From KACC-23026 sp963829575 (GTDB lineage: Bacteria; Bacillota; Bacilli; Bacillales; Sporolactobacillaceae), in the NCBI GenBank assembly GCA_963829575.1, contig CAWHJF010000012.1, positions 124,001 to 188,000 on the forward strand: a stretch of 64,000 nucleotides of DNA, in the 5' to 3' direction. The position numbers were made by a program, and so were the translations under genes. The notes under the pieces are model-generated. The model searched no databases, was not told the DNA's origin, and saw nothing but the letters and a program-made list of their open reading frames with translations. Shown piece after piece: positions 8,258 through 16,260 of the stretch (positions are counted from its first letter, which is position 1; each line of letters starts with the position of its first letter).

Positions 8258-9602
8258 GACGATCATCCTCCTTCCAAACAGCTCGGAAGGCAACGGCTGG
8301 GGTCTGTTCAATCTGACGAGTTTGATTCTTCTGTTCGGCTGCCTTCAATAGTCTAGATGAAGAGGCTGTTTCAAGTTGAAGATGATCCGGTAATAGAGGT
8401 CGCTTCCCAGCTCGTTCGCCAATCTCTAATTTCCGCGCTTTCCATGGTTCGTGACCCTCAAACTCAATGGTAAGTTCGGTAATGTCCGAAGGATCATAAA
8501 TCACGTCAACACGCCGTCCGATAAATGAAAGACCCACTTCATATTTCTGATCCAAGAAGCTGATACATCCTGATTTATCGACTTTACGAGTTTCACTATG
8601 CAAAAACGCATTAGCTAATTCAACAGGTTTTATGAATCTCAGTGGTTTAGGGTCACTCCTAAAAACCGATTCTGGACTCTTTTTCCCTTCAAACGCTGAA
8701 TGGGGTTTAGTATGGTAACACTCTGCTAACCACACTTGAAACAACTCGTTGAGTTGATCTAACGTTTTAGGTTTTTCGAGTGTGACTTCTCCTAAAAAGG
8801 AATCCACAGTTCGGTTAAAACGTTCAATTTTACCCTTTGATTCTGCAGAGTATGGTCGTGTATAGAGTAACCGAGTTTCGAGTTTCGCACACGTTCGTGC
8901 CATCCATTTTGTTCTGAATTGTTTTCCATTATCAAAGTAGACTGCATCGGGAGCACCGTACTTCTGAATGGCCATCCGTAAGGCATTTTCTACTATAGTG
9001 GAGTCTAGTGTGGGGTAAAATTCCCCGTGTAAGATGTACCGGGTCGCGTCATCGATGATAGCGACTAGATAGACTTGCTTCTTAGATCCATTCAATCCAA
9101 TTGGTAAGTAGGGACCAAATTTGATATCCGACTGCCAGAGCTGGTTTCGTGATCGTTTCTGGAAACGTCTAGCTGCAATTCCAGATTGAGTATAAAGCTT
9201 CATTTGACGAGAGTTATAGCCTCTTTCAGTCAGCTTATCTTGAAGGGTTGAACGTTTCAATTGACCGGGTTGAGCTAACCCTTCCCACTCAAGAATTTGA
9301 ATAATCTGGGCAACACTTCGAGTGGGAGCTTCTTTTCTGAGTAAGATGGCTTGTTCTAAAAGATTTAGCGGAATAACTCCGTTACTCTGAGTCATCTTCC
9401 CTTTAGGTTTTAACCCTACAAAGCCATTTCCACGAAACTGAGAAATGTACCTTCTTAGGGTTCTTTCAGAGAGACCGCTGGTCTGACAGATTTGTTCCTT
9501 TAATAGTTTTTCTTTTCCAGGATCTAAACCCTCTGCCAATAATGGGGCAATAAGCTGAAACCGTTGTGTCGCTATTTCATCTGATTTTTTCTGATCTTTC
9601 AT
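8250..9602 (-). CDS. DDE (rve/integrase core) transposase
   Basis: Mu/IS481/Tn7-TnsB-like transposase of 450 aa. An N-terminal helix-turn-helix (LSERTLRRYISQF) is followed by a second DNA-binding segment, the rve catalytic core with the acidic triad (Asp in WQSDIKFG, Asp in VYFDNGKQF, Glu in SKGKIERFNR) and a Mu-type C-terminal beta domain. The ATG at 9602 has GAGAGGAG 6-7 bases upstream. All three acidic residues and an intact frame suggest a potentially active enzyme. Confidence 0.92.
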   Translation of the reverse strand: MKDQKKSDEIATQRFQLIAPLLAEGLDPGKEKLLKEQICQTSGLSERTLRRYISQFRGNGFVGLKPKGKMTQSNGVIPLNLLEQAILLRKEAPTRSVAQIIQILEWEGLAQPGQLKRSTLQDKLTERGYNSRQMKLYTQSGIAARRFQKRSRNQLWQSDIKFGPYLPIGLNGSKKQVYLVAIIDDATRYILHGEFYPTLDSTIVENALRMAIQKYGAPDAVYFDNGKQFRTKWMARTCAKLETRLLYTRPYSAESKGKIERFNRTVDSFLGEVTLEKPKTLDQLNELFQVWLAECYHTKPHSAFEGKKSPESVFRSDPKPLRFIKPVELANAFLHSETRKVDKSGCISFLDQKYEVGLSFIGRRVDVIYDPSDITELTIEFEGHEPWKARKLEIGERAGKRPLLPDHLQLETASSSRLLKAAEQKNQTRQIEQTPAVAFRAVWKEDDRHV

Positions 9603-9638
9603 GATTGCACTCCTCTCTATGCTTATCATGAGTGTAAA

Positions 9639-10193
9639 TCAGCTTGAATCGGACAAATAGGCAGAACGGGTATGTACCCATAAATTAAAATTTACTATGG
9701 GTCGGACAATTCGCATCAGCCAATTTGATGCATCCCCAACTAGTCGTCCTATTCGATGAAGTGCAGGCTGTGAAGATATGGACGTTACATTCACAGTGGT
9801 TATATCCTGATTGGTTCGAAGCATAATTGAGATTAAACACCCAATCCAGTAATCAACGAATCTTTTAAACCAAGAAGACCAACGAATTAACGTTGATTCG
9901 TCTGCTGGCACATCGTGGAGATCAGGGTTCGTCAGAACCGATTCAATACAAGCAGCTTCATACCTCTTATAAGGGATTAGAAAATCTGGAAGCTCATGAT
10001 GAATCTTTCGGCAACTTTTACATCTTAACCGCCGTAAATTGTAGTTCTTTGTTTCTCCAACGCTGTTCTTGGATTTTCTCTCTTTTGTACCAATTACATT
10101 CATGCCTGCCCCACAACAAGGAGATGGAATCTTCCCTGCACCTCTAACAAAAAACGCCTGAAGTATTTTCAATAAGACTATAATCTGATACAA
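9639..10193 (-). CDS. DUF6431-like zinc-binding transposon protein
   Basis: 184 aa, first gene of the transposon operon, starting with TTG. The N-terminal half has paired cysteines (PSPCCGAG and RCKSC, the latter followed by RKIHHELPDFLIPYKRY), a zinc-ribbon arrangement characteristic of DUF6431 proteins, which are regularly encoded beside transposases. A helical C-terminal half follows. The role is unknown; a DNA-binding or target-selection function is a reasonable guess. The transposase begins 37 bases downstream. Confidence 0.72.
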   Translation of the reverse strand: MYQIIVLLKILQAFFVRGAGKIPSPCCGAGMNVIGTKERKSKNSVGETKNYNLRRLRCKSCRKIHHELPDFLIPYKRYEAACIESVLTNPDLHDVPADESTLIRWSSWFKRFVDYWIGCLISIMLRTNQDITTVNVTSISSQPALHRIGRLVGDASNWLMRIVRPIVNFNLWVHTRSAYLSDSS

Positions 10194-10208
10194 TTATCAT
10201 ACTTTGTT

Positions 10209-10265
10209 TTGGGGGACGTCTTCCGTATAACTGTTGGAGCAGTTATACATCATGGAAGGCGTCCT
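10209..10265 (-). promoter_or_regulatory. Long leader hairpin in the transposon
   Basis: GGACG.CTTCC.TATAACTG pairs with CAGTTATA...GGAAGGCGTCC around a short loop (arms about 10213-10232 and 10239-10262). It lies upstream of the four-gene minus-strand operon, so it would fold in the 5' untranslated RNA. Confidence 0.55.
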
Positions 10266-10299
10266 TTTCCTTTTCCATAGATTTATGAGGACATTATAC

Positions 10300-10359
10300 T
10301 CGTCAAAATACGGACAGGCAATACCGTCAACTATTGGCTATTTAGATTTAGCAGAAACA
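10300..10359 (-). repeat. Right terminal inverted repeat of the transposon
   Basis: Read on the minus strand it begins TGTTTCTGCT and carries the same two motifs (GTTGACGG and TTTGACGA) with the same 24-bp spacing as the left end. Confidence 0.88.
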
Positions 10360-10365
10360 TTAAGG
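10360..10365. repeat. Target-site duplication, right copy
   Basis: TTAAGG, matching 7113-7118. The insertion lies about 55 bases upstream of the yyzF start. Confidence 0.82.
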
Positions 10366-10414
10366 TAGAATGGGTAAAGGTAGCCAGTAGGATTAGATTA
10401 GGGGGAGATTGTAC

Positions 10415-10597
10415 TTGAAGGACAAGGTATATGTGTGTGAGGAACATGTGGATCTAGTACTTGAATATGCAGCGGAAGAAACGTTACGCCCACCCCTATT
10501 AGAGAAGGTGGATAATGTCCACAGTTTGTCCACAACCTGTGAATATTGCGAAAATAGAGCCATATATGTGGTATCAAACACGTATTCGCATACATAA
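10415..10597 (+). CDS. yyzF: CxxH/CxxC small protein YyzF
   Basis: 60-aa protein of the CxxH/CxxC family (CEEH near the start, CEYC in the second half), found between the htrA-type gene and rlmH in Bacillus. The four Cys/His residues suggest a metal site; function is unknown. The TTG at 10415 is chosen because the AGGGGGAG site ends 8 bases before it. Another in-frame TTG at 10409 would be only 2 bases from the site. The transposon has inserted in its upstream region, so its promoter may be altered. Confidence 0.88.
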   Translation: MKDKVYVCEEHVDLVLEYAAEETLRPPLLEKVDNVHSLSTTCEYCENRAIYVVSNTYSHT

Positions 10598-10665
10598 TGT
10601 GGACAAAAAATGTGGATATGTGGATAAGTTCTGTTGAAAACTCAGGTGATGGAAGGTGTTAGGGT

Positions 10666-11145
10666 GTGAATATCTCAATGATTTCAGTTGGAAAACTAAA
10701 GGAAAAATATTTGAAACAAGGTATCGATGAATATATGAAACGGCTTGGCCCATACGCCAAACTTTCGGTGGTTGAAGTCCCGGACGAGCCTGCTCCAGAG
10801 AATATGAGCGAGGCAGAAATGGAGCAAGTGAAGGATGCGGAAGGAGACAAAATACTGAGTAAAATTGGACAAGATGTCTACTGCATCGCTCTCGCCATTG
10901 AAGGCAACCAGCAAAGTTCTGAAGCTTTCGCAGCCGAACTCGATCGTTTGGCTACTTATGGACAAAGCAAAATTGCGTTTGTGATTGGTGGTTCAAACGG
11001 CTTAAGCGATAAGGTGCTGAAACGTGCCAATGCCAAATTATCGTTTTCAAAGATGACCTTTCCCCACCAACTCATGCGCTTGATCTTGATAGAACAGATT
11101 TATCGTGCGTTTCGTATTAACCGGGGTGAACCTTATCATAAGTAA
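10666..11145 (+). CDS. rlmH: 23S rRNA pseudouridine-1915 N3-methyltransferase RlmH
   Basis: SPOUT-class methyltransferase of 159 aa that methylates pseudouridine 1915 of 23S rRNA. The start is GTG. Family hallmarks include the N-terminal MISVGKLKEKY, the SAM-binding IGGSNGL loop, SKMTFPHQLMR, and the invariant C-terminal end RGEPYHK. The last codons form the attachment site used by SCC elements in staphylococci; here that same 3' end is repeated four times downstream. Confidence 0.98.
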   Translation: MNISMISVGKLKEKYLKQGIDEYMKRLGPYAKLSVVEVPDEPAPENMSEAEMEQVKDAEGDKILSKIGQDVYCIALAIEGNQQSSEAFAAELDRLATYGQSKIAFVIGGSNGLSDKVLKRANAKLSFSKMTFPHQLMRLILIEQIYRAFRINRGEPYHK

Positions 11146-11153
11146 ATGAGGTT
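11125..11153 (+). repeat. SCC-type attachment site 0, in the rlmH 3' end
   Basis: GGTGAACCTTATCATAAG then TAAATGAGGTTT. It spans the last codons and stop of rlmH, the position recognised by Ccr serine recombinases in SCC elements. A copy with two mismatches over 29-30 bases is at 14361-14390. Confidence 0.85.
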
Positions 11154-11358
11154 TTTTTGTAAATTGGGAAATCCTCGATACATAACTGTGAAACACTATT
11201 TTTCAGAGTGATAGCCACCTGGTAATTTTTTAGAGTCAACGAAGGGGAAATATTTAATAATCTAAAAATAACTAAAATTTGTATTTAATACATCCGAAAT
11301 TTGCTAAAATACTAATATTAATAGGATTAATTTTACAATTTAATAGGGGGATAGCTAA

Positions 11359-12021
11359 ATGGTAAATGAATTGACCGAAAATAAGGTAACAAAGCTATTA
11401 GACTGGAGTTACCAAAAGGCGCTTAATGGTTTACCAGGTACGCAAGATGCAGAAGAGTTGGCAAATAGCTATTTAAGAAAACATAGCTCTACCGACCAGG
11501 CAATAGATAGTCTAATACGTTGGCAGAATACCAAAGGTGTGACAAGTGGCTTTTTATCAGGTTTGGGAGGTTTAATAACTTTACCTGTTGCTGTACCAGC
11601 CAATATAGCTTCGGTAATGTATGTTCAAATTAGAATGATTGCTGCGATTGCCCATATGCGTGGTTATGATTTAAAAGATGACCAAGTTAAGACATTCGTT
11701 TTTGTATGTTTAACAGGACAAGCTGCTTCTGATATTTTAAAACAGTCTGGTATTAAACTTGGAACAGCACTTTCTACACAAGCGATAAAGAAAATACCTG
11801 GTGAGGTTATAAAAGCAATAAATAAGGCAGTTGGGATTAGGCTCGTAACAAAATTTGGGCAAAAGGGAATTGTAAATTTGGGTAAAGCTGTTCCTTTAGT
11901 TGGTGGAGTTATCGGCGGGGCTGTTGATGGTATAGGTACTAATATTATAGGAAAGAAAGCTAAAGAATTATTTGTTACAAAAGGAGAAATTGGAGTTCCA
12001 GATTACCTTTTAAAAAGATAG
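11359..12021 (+). CDS. EcsC family protein
   Basis: 220-aa protein of the EcsC family. Diagnostic features are the glycine-rich hydrophobic segment FLSGLGGLITLPVAVPANIAS, the QIRMIAAIAHMRGYD stretch and a second Gly-rich end (PLVGGVIGGAVDGIGT). EcsC-family proteins have no agreed biochemical function; some occur in phage-defence or membrane-stress contexts. The start ATG has AGGGGG upstream. Base composition is visibly more AT-rich than the wal region. First gene of the cargo after the rlmH att site; its own terminator follows. Confidence 0.82.
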   Translation: MVNELTENKVTKLLDWSYQKALNGLPGTQDAEELANSYLRKHSSTDQAIDSLIRWQNTKGVTSGFLSGLGGLITLPVAVPANIASVMYVQIRMIAAIAHMRGYDLKDDQVKTFVFVCLTGQAASDILKQSGIKLGTALSTQAIKKIPGEVIKAINKAVGIRLVTKFGQKGIVNLGKAVPLVGGVIGGAVDGIGTNIIGKKAKELFVTKGEIGVPDYLLKR

Positions 12022-12027
12022 AAATAC

Positions 12028-12067
12028 TATAGACCTATGCCTGTCTCAGCATAGGTCTATAAGTTTT
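12028..12067 (+). terminator. Terminator after the EcsC gene
   Basis: Perfect 13-bp stem TATAGACCTATGC / GCATAGGTCTATA with an 8-base loop, followed by AGTTTTT. Confidence 0.85.
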
Positions 12068-12117
12068 TAAAAGACCTAACAGCACAAGCTGCTATGTGTA
12101 TGAGAGGAGCAAAGTAA

Positions 12118-12378
12118 TTGTTAGAGGAAGTATGGGAAAGAATGAAGGAATTTGAAGGGAAAGAATTCAGTCAAATTAGAGGTGGTAAATTTACATATAA
12201 GATAAAAGGGAATTTATTGGAGCTAAGCAGGACGAATCGTACAATTTCAAAAAATACACTTAAAGAAGCATTAAAGTTTGTTCCCTTATATAATACTGTT
12301 CCACTTCAAAACCTCCAGGCACCTTCTTACTTATTTGCTATCTTAATGGACCGTAGAGTACGTAGGAATGATTGGTGA
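12118..12378 (+). CDS. Small unknown protein, first of a two-gene pair
   Basis: 86 aa starting with TTG, 10 bases after an AGGAG site. I do not recognise a characterised family. The protein starts with an acidic helix (LEEVWERMKEFEGKEF), then a short beta-rich part (IRGGKFTYKIKGNLLELSRTNR) and ends with SYLFAILMDRRVR. The layout (conserved hydrophobic-basic C-terminus, 9-base gap to the next gene) suggests it acts with the 191-aa partner. It lies in AT-rich SCC-like cargo, where such pairs are often defence or toxin-antitoxin modules; that is only a context inference. Confidence 0.6.
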   Translation: MLEEVWERMKEFEGKEFSQIRGGKFTYKIKGNLLELSRTNRTISKNTLKEALKFVPLYNTVPLQNLQAPSYLFAILMDRRVRRNDW

Positions 12379-12387
12379 GCCACTACG

Positions 12388-12963
12388 ATGAATTATGAAA
12401 TATTGCAAAAAAATGGTATGGATTTAGATGAAATAATTGATAATGCTTTGAAAAAGATTAGCCCTGGACTACAAAAATATTTAAATATTAGAGAAATGAT
12501 ATATAGAGTAAATATTTCGAGGAATGAAGAATTTCAAAAATCATTTAATGGATTCTATAGAATGAGACAAAGACCTACAATTTTTTATAAAAAATTCTAT
12601 TCCTTCATGGAAGAGAATAAGAGTAATTCGCCCTCTTTTGAAGAAGCTTTATTATATATTTATCAAGAATTAGGGAGAGTTGAGGCATCTTTCTCTAGTA
12701 AGTTAGTTGCAACAATTAATCCTAATCTTCCTATATGGGACACGATAGTTTTAAAAAACATAGGTTTAAAACCTCCACAGTATTATAGGAAAAATAGAAT
12801 TAAAGAAACTATGGTTCTTTATAATGATTTACAACAAAGGTACCAAACGTATATTGAAAAAGAGCAAGCAAAGATTATAATAACAAAATTTAACAAGGCT
12901 TATCCAAACACTGGATTAACTGATGTAAAAAAGATTGATTTTGTACTTTGGCAAATCAGATAA
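12388..12963 (+). CDS. Unknown 191-aa partner protein
   Basis: Intact 191-aa reading frame, 9 bases after the 86-aa gene. The sequence is mostly helical and basic. The most distinctive stretch is SKLVATINPNLPIWDTIVL followed by NIGLK. The order helix, Pro-rich turn, then Asp resembles the region before the catalytic Asp of helix-hairpin-helix DNA glycosylases, but I cannot show the full fold and do not assign that activity. No membrane segment or signal peptide. The pair is a candidate novel defence or DNA-interacting module. Confidence 0.6.
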   Translation: MNYEILQKNGMDLDEIIDNALKKISPGLQKYLNIREMIYRVNISRNEEFQKSFNGFYRMRQRPTIFYKKFYSFMEENKSNSPSFEEALLYIYQELGRVEASFSSKLVATINPNLPIWDTIVLKNIGLKPPQYYRKNRIKETMVLYNDLQQRYQTYIEKEQAKIIITKFNKAYPNTGLTDVKKIDFVLWQIR

Positions 12964-13271
12964 TAAGATGATTCTATTTCTCTCGGTTCAAACAACTTCT
13001 GCCGCCAGTAGTCACCATATGTTTCTATTAGCGCTTTTTCTGCATGGCGTTTCAGGGATGTTTAACCTTGAAAGATTAATTTGTAAGCTTTTTGCATGTA
13101 GGATATTTCTTTTGTTTTTGTAAGAGCCATTTCGGGGACTCTCCTTTCGAGGATTATTTGAGGTGATTTGGGGAAAAATCTGTTAATTTAAATATAGTAG
13201 AAAAATATTTCCAATGCAATAGGTTTGATTAAAAATAATTAGGTGATTTGTTTGTAAGGAGGTTCAAATTT
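12964..13271. other. Gene-free stretch with probable remnants
   Basis: About 300 bases. The first part (about 12975-13075) is less AT-rich than its surroundings and looks like a leftover of another sequence, but no frame gives a recognisable product. The second part contains the ribosome site AAGGAGG (13256-13262) for the next gene. Confidence 0.4.
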
Positions 13272-14285
13272 TTGAGTGGTAACATTGTTAAAAATCAACA
13301 TTATGTTCCACAAAGGTATTTAAGGAATTTTGCAAACATGGAGACAAAAAAATCAAAAGACATATTTCGTTTCTTCATATTTGATAAAGTTAAAAATCAA
13401 GTTAGAGCAAATCAGAATGTTGAAAATTATGCTTCTGAAAGATATTTCTATGATGTTGATTTTGATGAACTTATTGATGAGGCAAAAGAGGAAGGACTTT
13501 CTATTGACAATGAAATTATTGAACTCACTAAAGAGGTTGATAAACAGCACCTTGAGCATGTCTTTGCCAACAATGTAGAGACTTCAATGTATAATCCATT
13601 TGATAAAATCATCGCTTCATATATAATGACTCCCAAAATTGCATATACAAATAAAAATGTTATTCAAGCAGAAGAAGATAGGGCTACAATAGCTTATTAC
13701 TTAGCGATACAGTTTTTAAGGACAAAGGAATTTAGGGGAAAGACTATTCAGATGTATGAGCAAGGTACAAAATTAATATTAAAGAAAATAGCGGGGAAGA
13801 AATTACAGAAGGATTTTGACTTTGAAGTGAAAATAAAGGAAAGTATGATAAATCTATACCATAACCAGCAACTCTTAGATACAGAGTTATTAGAAGAGTT
13901 GACAAAATCTTTATTAAGCCACATTTGGTTTTTTGCAGTAACTAATACAGGTTCTAAATTTTATACTTCTGATAATCCGCTTGTATTAATTGGTCATGAA
14001 GGGCAACATGGATTAAAAAGTAGAGGTGTTGAAATTGTTTTTCCAATAACACCAAGGCTAGCGCTTGTTATACGTGAAGTTAATTATTTTGAGAAAAATT
14101 TATCGGTTTTTAATAAATTTGTCTCAGTAAGTAATGCGTATGTTGAATTTTGTAATTCATTGCAAGTATTCCAATCCTACAGGTACATTTTTTCTAAAGA
14201 TAATGATTTTACTTTAGCTTCGGAGATTTTAAGAGAAAATCCAGGACTAAGTAATGTAAAAAGGGATAGGTTTTTAATGGGTTAA
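13272..14285 (+). CDS. DUF4238 domain protein
   Basis: 337-aa protein. Its start has the DUF4238 signature (VKNQHYVPQRYLRNFA), and the later SHIWFFAVTNTGSKFYTSDNPLVL and VFPITPRLALVI segments also fit. DUF4238 has no assigned biochemical function but is frequent in genomic and defence islands. The start is set to the TTG at 13272, 9 bases after a consensus AAGGAGG, rather than an upstream TTG that has no ribosome site. Strongly AT-rich, with an att-like repeat 75 bases downstream, so it belongs to the first cargo block. Confidence 0.78.
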   Translation: MSGNIVKNQHYVPQRYLRNFANMETKKSKDIFRFFIFDKVKNQVRANQNVENYASERYFYDVDFDELIDEAKEEGLSIDNEIIELTKEVDKQHLEHVFANNVETSMYNPFDKIIASYIMTPKIAYTNKNVIQAEEDRATIAYYLAIQFLRTKEFRGKTIQMYEQGTKLILKKIAGKKLQKDFDFEVKIKESMINLYHNQQLLDTELLEELTKSLLSHIWFFAVTNTGSKFYTSDNPLVLIGHEGQHGLKSRGVEIVFPITPRLALVIREVNYFEKNLSVFNKFVSVSNAYVEFCNSLQVFQSYRYIFSKDNDFTLASEILRENPGLSNVKRDRFLMG

Positions 14286-14360
14286 CCTTATCTTTAATCA
14301 TTAAAGAATAAGTGTCATTAGTAAGGTGACATTTACTAAAACCTCACTTAGATGCGTTAC

Positions 14361-14390
14361 GGTGAACCGTACCATAAGTAAATGAGGTTT
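14361..14390 (+). repeat. SCC-type attachment-like repeat 1
   Basis: GGTGAACCGTACCATAAG then TAAATGAGGTTT; 28 of 30 bases equal the rlmH 3' end. It is preceded by AAAACCTCACTTAGATG (from 14338), which is nearly the inverse of the following TAAATGAGGTTTT and recurs before repeat 2. Confidence 0.85.
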
Positions 14391-14418
14391 TAGAAGCAAC
14401 TATTAAAATAAATTAGAG

Positions 14419-14470
14419 AGGTTATTCTTATTGTAGATTTCTCATAAGAATAACCTTTTATTTTAAATTT
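14419..14470 (+). terminator. Hairpin/terminator between cargo blocks
   Basis: Perfect arms AGGTTATTCTTAT (14419-14431) and ATAAGAATAACCT (14454-14466) followed by TTTATTTT. It lies within the 329-base gap before the Fic gene. The rest of that gap is AT-rich with no recognisable gene. Confidence 0.8.
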
Positions 14471-14614
14471 TACCCAAAATCCAATTTAGAAATATAAGCA
14501 TTCGGTGAAAATAATAATGGATGTTTAAAAATGGCTAATTTTTAAATTGAATTAAAATATTGGGGTTATATAATTAAAAAAAGGCTATAATTTAAATAGA
14601 GGGAGGTGAAAGGC

Positions 14615-15847
14615 ATGGAATATGAAAAATTATCTAAGGTTTTTTACAAAATGGGAAATGATGATTACAAAAATGAGTTGGAGAAAAGAAAAAATAGTTA
14701 TGGCAGTTATTTAACTAATTTAACTATAAGGGGTTTTAAAAGAGGGCAAATAATTAATGAAATCTACTCGCTATTTTATGTCAATACTCACCAATTAATG
14801 TCTCTAAATAACAAGGTGTTAATTAATAGTTCAAAAATATCTTCTTTGATTAGTAAACTTCCCCCATTTGTAGTTGAGCCATACTTCCATAAATTAATTA
14901 TTAATGAAGCTCAAAGTAATAATGAAATAGAAGGTATACGTAGTACAAAAAAGGAATTAAAAGAAGTACTAGGGGATTTAGTGAAATCTGAAAAAAAACA
15001 AAAACGGTTTAAAGGACTAATGAAAACATATTTATATATTGACAAAATTAAACCCTTTACTGAAGTTTCAGACTTCAGAAGGCTTTTTGATGATTTAGTC
15101 TCTGATGAAATAGATAAAGAAGATAAACCAGATGGTGAATTATTTAGAAAAGGGTATGTAGAGATAACCGATGGGCCACACACAACCCATATAGGTGTAC
15201 TTTCAGAAGTAAAAATTATTGAAACATTGAACGCTTTAATAAAATTTCTCGATGATGAACAACATTCAGAATTATACCGCTTTATGGTAGCGCATTACTA
15301 TTATGAATATATTCATCCTTTCTATGATGGAAATGGAAGAACAGGACGTTTGTTAGTTTGTAGTTATTTATCTAGATATTTAGAGAGGTACTCCGCAATT
15401 ACCTTTTCTTATGCAGTAAATAAGAACAAAACTAAGTATTATAAAGCCCTTGAAGAAATACCCTCTCCGTTAAATAAAGGGGAAACAACTTTTTATTTGA
15501 TAGACATGCTAGAATTACTTATATCCGGGCAGGAAGGTATTATTGAAGATTTAGAAATAAGTTTGTCGAAAATGGAACGAATAAAAGATTCTTTTAAACG
15601 AGCTAATTGGCAAGAAAAACAAGAGGAATCTGATGTATTAAGAATTATGACTTATTTAAGTGTATTTGTTAATGAAGAAGCTAACTTTCCTATTACTGAA
15701 TTGATGAGACTTTCTGGTAAGTCGAGATATAAAGTAAATCAAATATTGGGTATATTGGAAACAGAGGGTTATCTTAAATTAGTCAGTCAAAGACCAAAAG
15801 AATATAGAGTTTCTGAAGATTTTATAGAAAGTATTTTGGTCTTGTAA
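14615..15847 (+). CDS. Fic family protein (AMPylase-type) with C-terminal winged helix
   Basis: 410-aa Fic-domain protein that would transfer AMP or another nucleotide to a target protein. The catalytic loop is complete: HPFYDGNGRTGR with His234. An N-terminal segment SNNEIEG resembles the inhibitory [S/T]xxxE[G/N] helix of class II Fic proteins, although Asn replaces the usual Ser/Thr. The C-terminal about 70 residues look like a winged helix (FPITELMRLSGKSRYKVNQIL). The start ATG has GGGAGGTGA upstream. It stands alone between att-like repeats 1 and 2. Confidence 0.9.
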   Translation: MEYEKLSKVFYKMGNDDYKNELEKRKNSYGSYLTNLTIRGFKRGQIINEIYSLFYVNTHQLMSLNNKVLINSSKISSLISKLPPFVVEPYFHKLIINEAQSNNEIEGIRSTKKELKEVLGDLVKSEKKQKRFKGLMKTYLYIDKIKPFTEVSDFRRLFDDLVSDEIDKEDKPDGELFRKGYVEITDGPHTTHIGVLSEVKIIETLNALIKFLDDEQHSELYRFMVAHYYYEYIHPFYDGNGRTGRLLVCSYLSRYLERYSAITFSYAVNKNKTKYYKALEEIPSPLNKGETTFYLIDMLELLISGQEGIIEDLEISLSKMERIKDSFKRANWQEKQEESDVLRIMTYLSVFVNEEANFPITELMRLSGKSRYKVNQILGILETEGYLKLVSQRPKEYRVSEDFIESILVL

Positions 15848-15915
15848 GAGGTACAGGAAAAATGCAAATTCAATAAAAATAATAGTGTTCTAAAAACCTC
15901 ATTTAGATACATCAC

Positions 15916-15950
15916 GGTGAACCGTATCACAAGTAACTGCGAAACTTTTA
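15916..15950 (+). repeat. SCC-type attachment-like repeat 2
   Basis: GGTGAACCGTATCACAAG then TAACTGCGAAACTTTT, preceded from 15893 by AAAACCTCATTTAGATAC, nearly the same as the sequence before repeat 1. The right flank CTGCGAAA is shared with repeat 3. Confidence 0.8.
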
Positions 15951-15951
15951 T

Positions 15952-16260
15952 AACTAAGGGGAGAAATGATGCCTCTTAGTTTTTTACTTTTTGGATTAGT
16001 TTTTTAACAATGGGAGTCAGTTGTGGAGTAATCCTTAATTACGTAGTAGACGTATACTGCACAGTGACGAAGCCTACTAGAGCTTTTTTTGTAATAAATA
16101 AGTAAGCATTATTTTAGACAACATACCGCATTGGGTATATAATTCAACACTGTCTTACTTCAAATAAAATAACTTTTAAAAGTTTAAAATCATTTAGATA
16201 TTTATTTGAAGTATGGGAAAAAATATGATGTAAATAATTATAAAAAAGGGGTTTATTTAA
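15952..16260 (+). other. Gap with hairpin after repeat 2
   Basis: It begins with an AACTAAGG...CCTCTTAGTT hairpin and a T-run (15952-15985). A related hairpin follows repeat 4, so it seems to travel with the att sequence. The remainder is AT-rich, with no gene seen before the flavodoxin gene. Confidence 0.5.

Larger units (their letters stand above)
7119..10359 (-). mobile_element. Complete DDE/AAA transposon with TIRs and 6-bp target duplication
   Basis: A 3,241-bp element carrying four minus-strand genes. The two ends form imperfect inverted repeats of about 60 bp, both starting TGTT(A/T)CTG. I count 38 matches of 60 without gaps, including GCCA, AGTTGA(T/C)GG, TGTCC and TTTTGACG at identical offsets. 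The host hexamer TTAAGG is present immediately left (7113-7118) and immediately right (10360-10365), the expected target-site duplication. Architecture (DDE integrase, ATPase helper, multiple subterminal repeats) parallels IS21 and Tn7/Tn552-like elements, but the gene set differs from both. Confidence 0.9.

Noticed and set aside
12935..13123. 62-codon frame after the 191-aa gene
   Set aside because: Overlaps the 191-aa gene end, no ribosome site, low-complexity hydrophobic translation.
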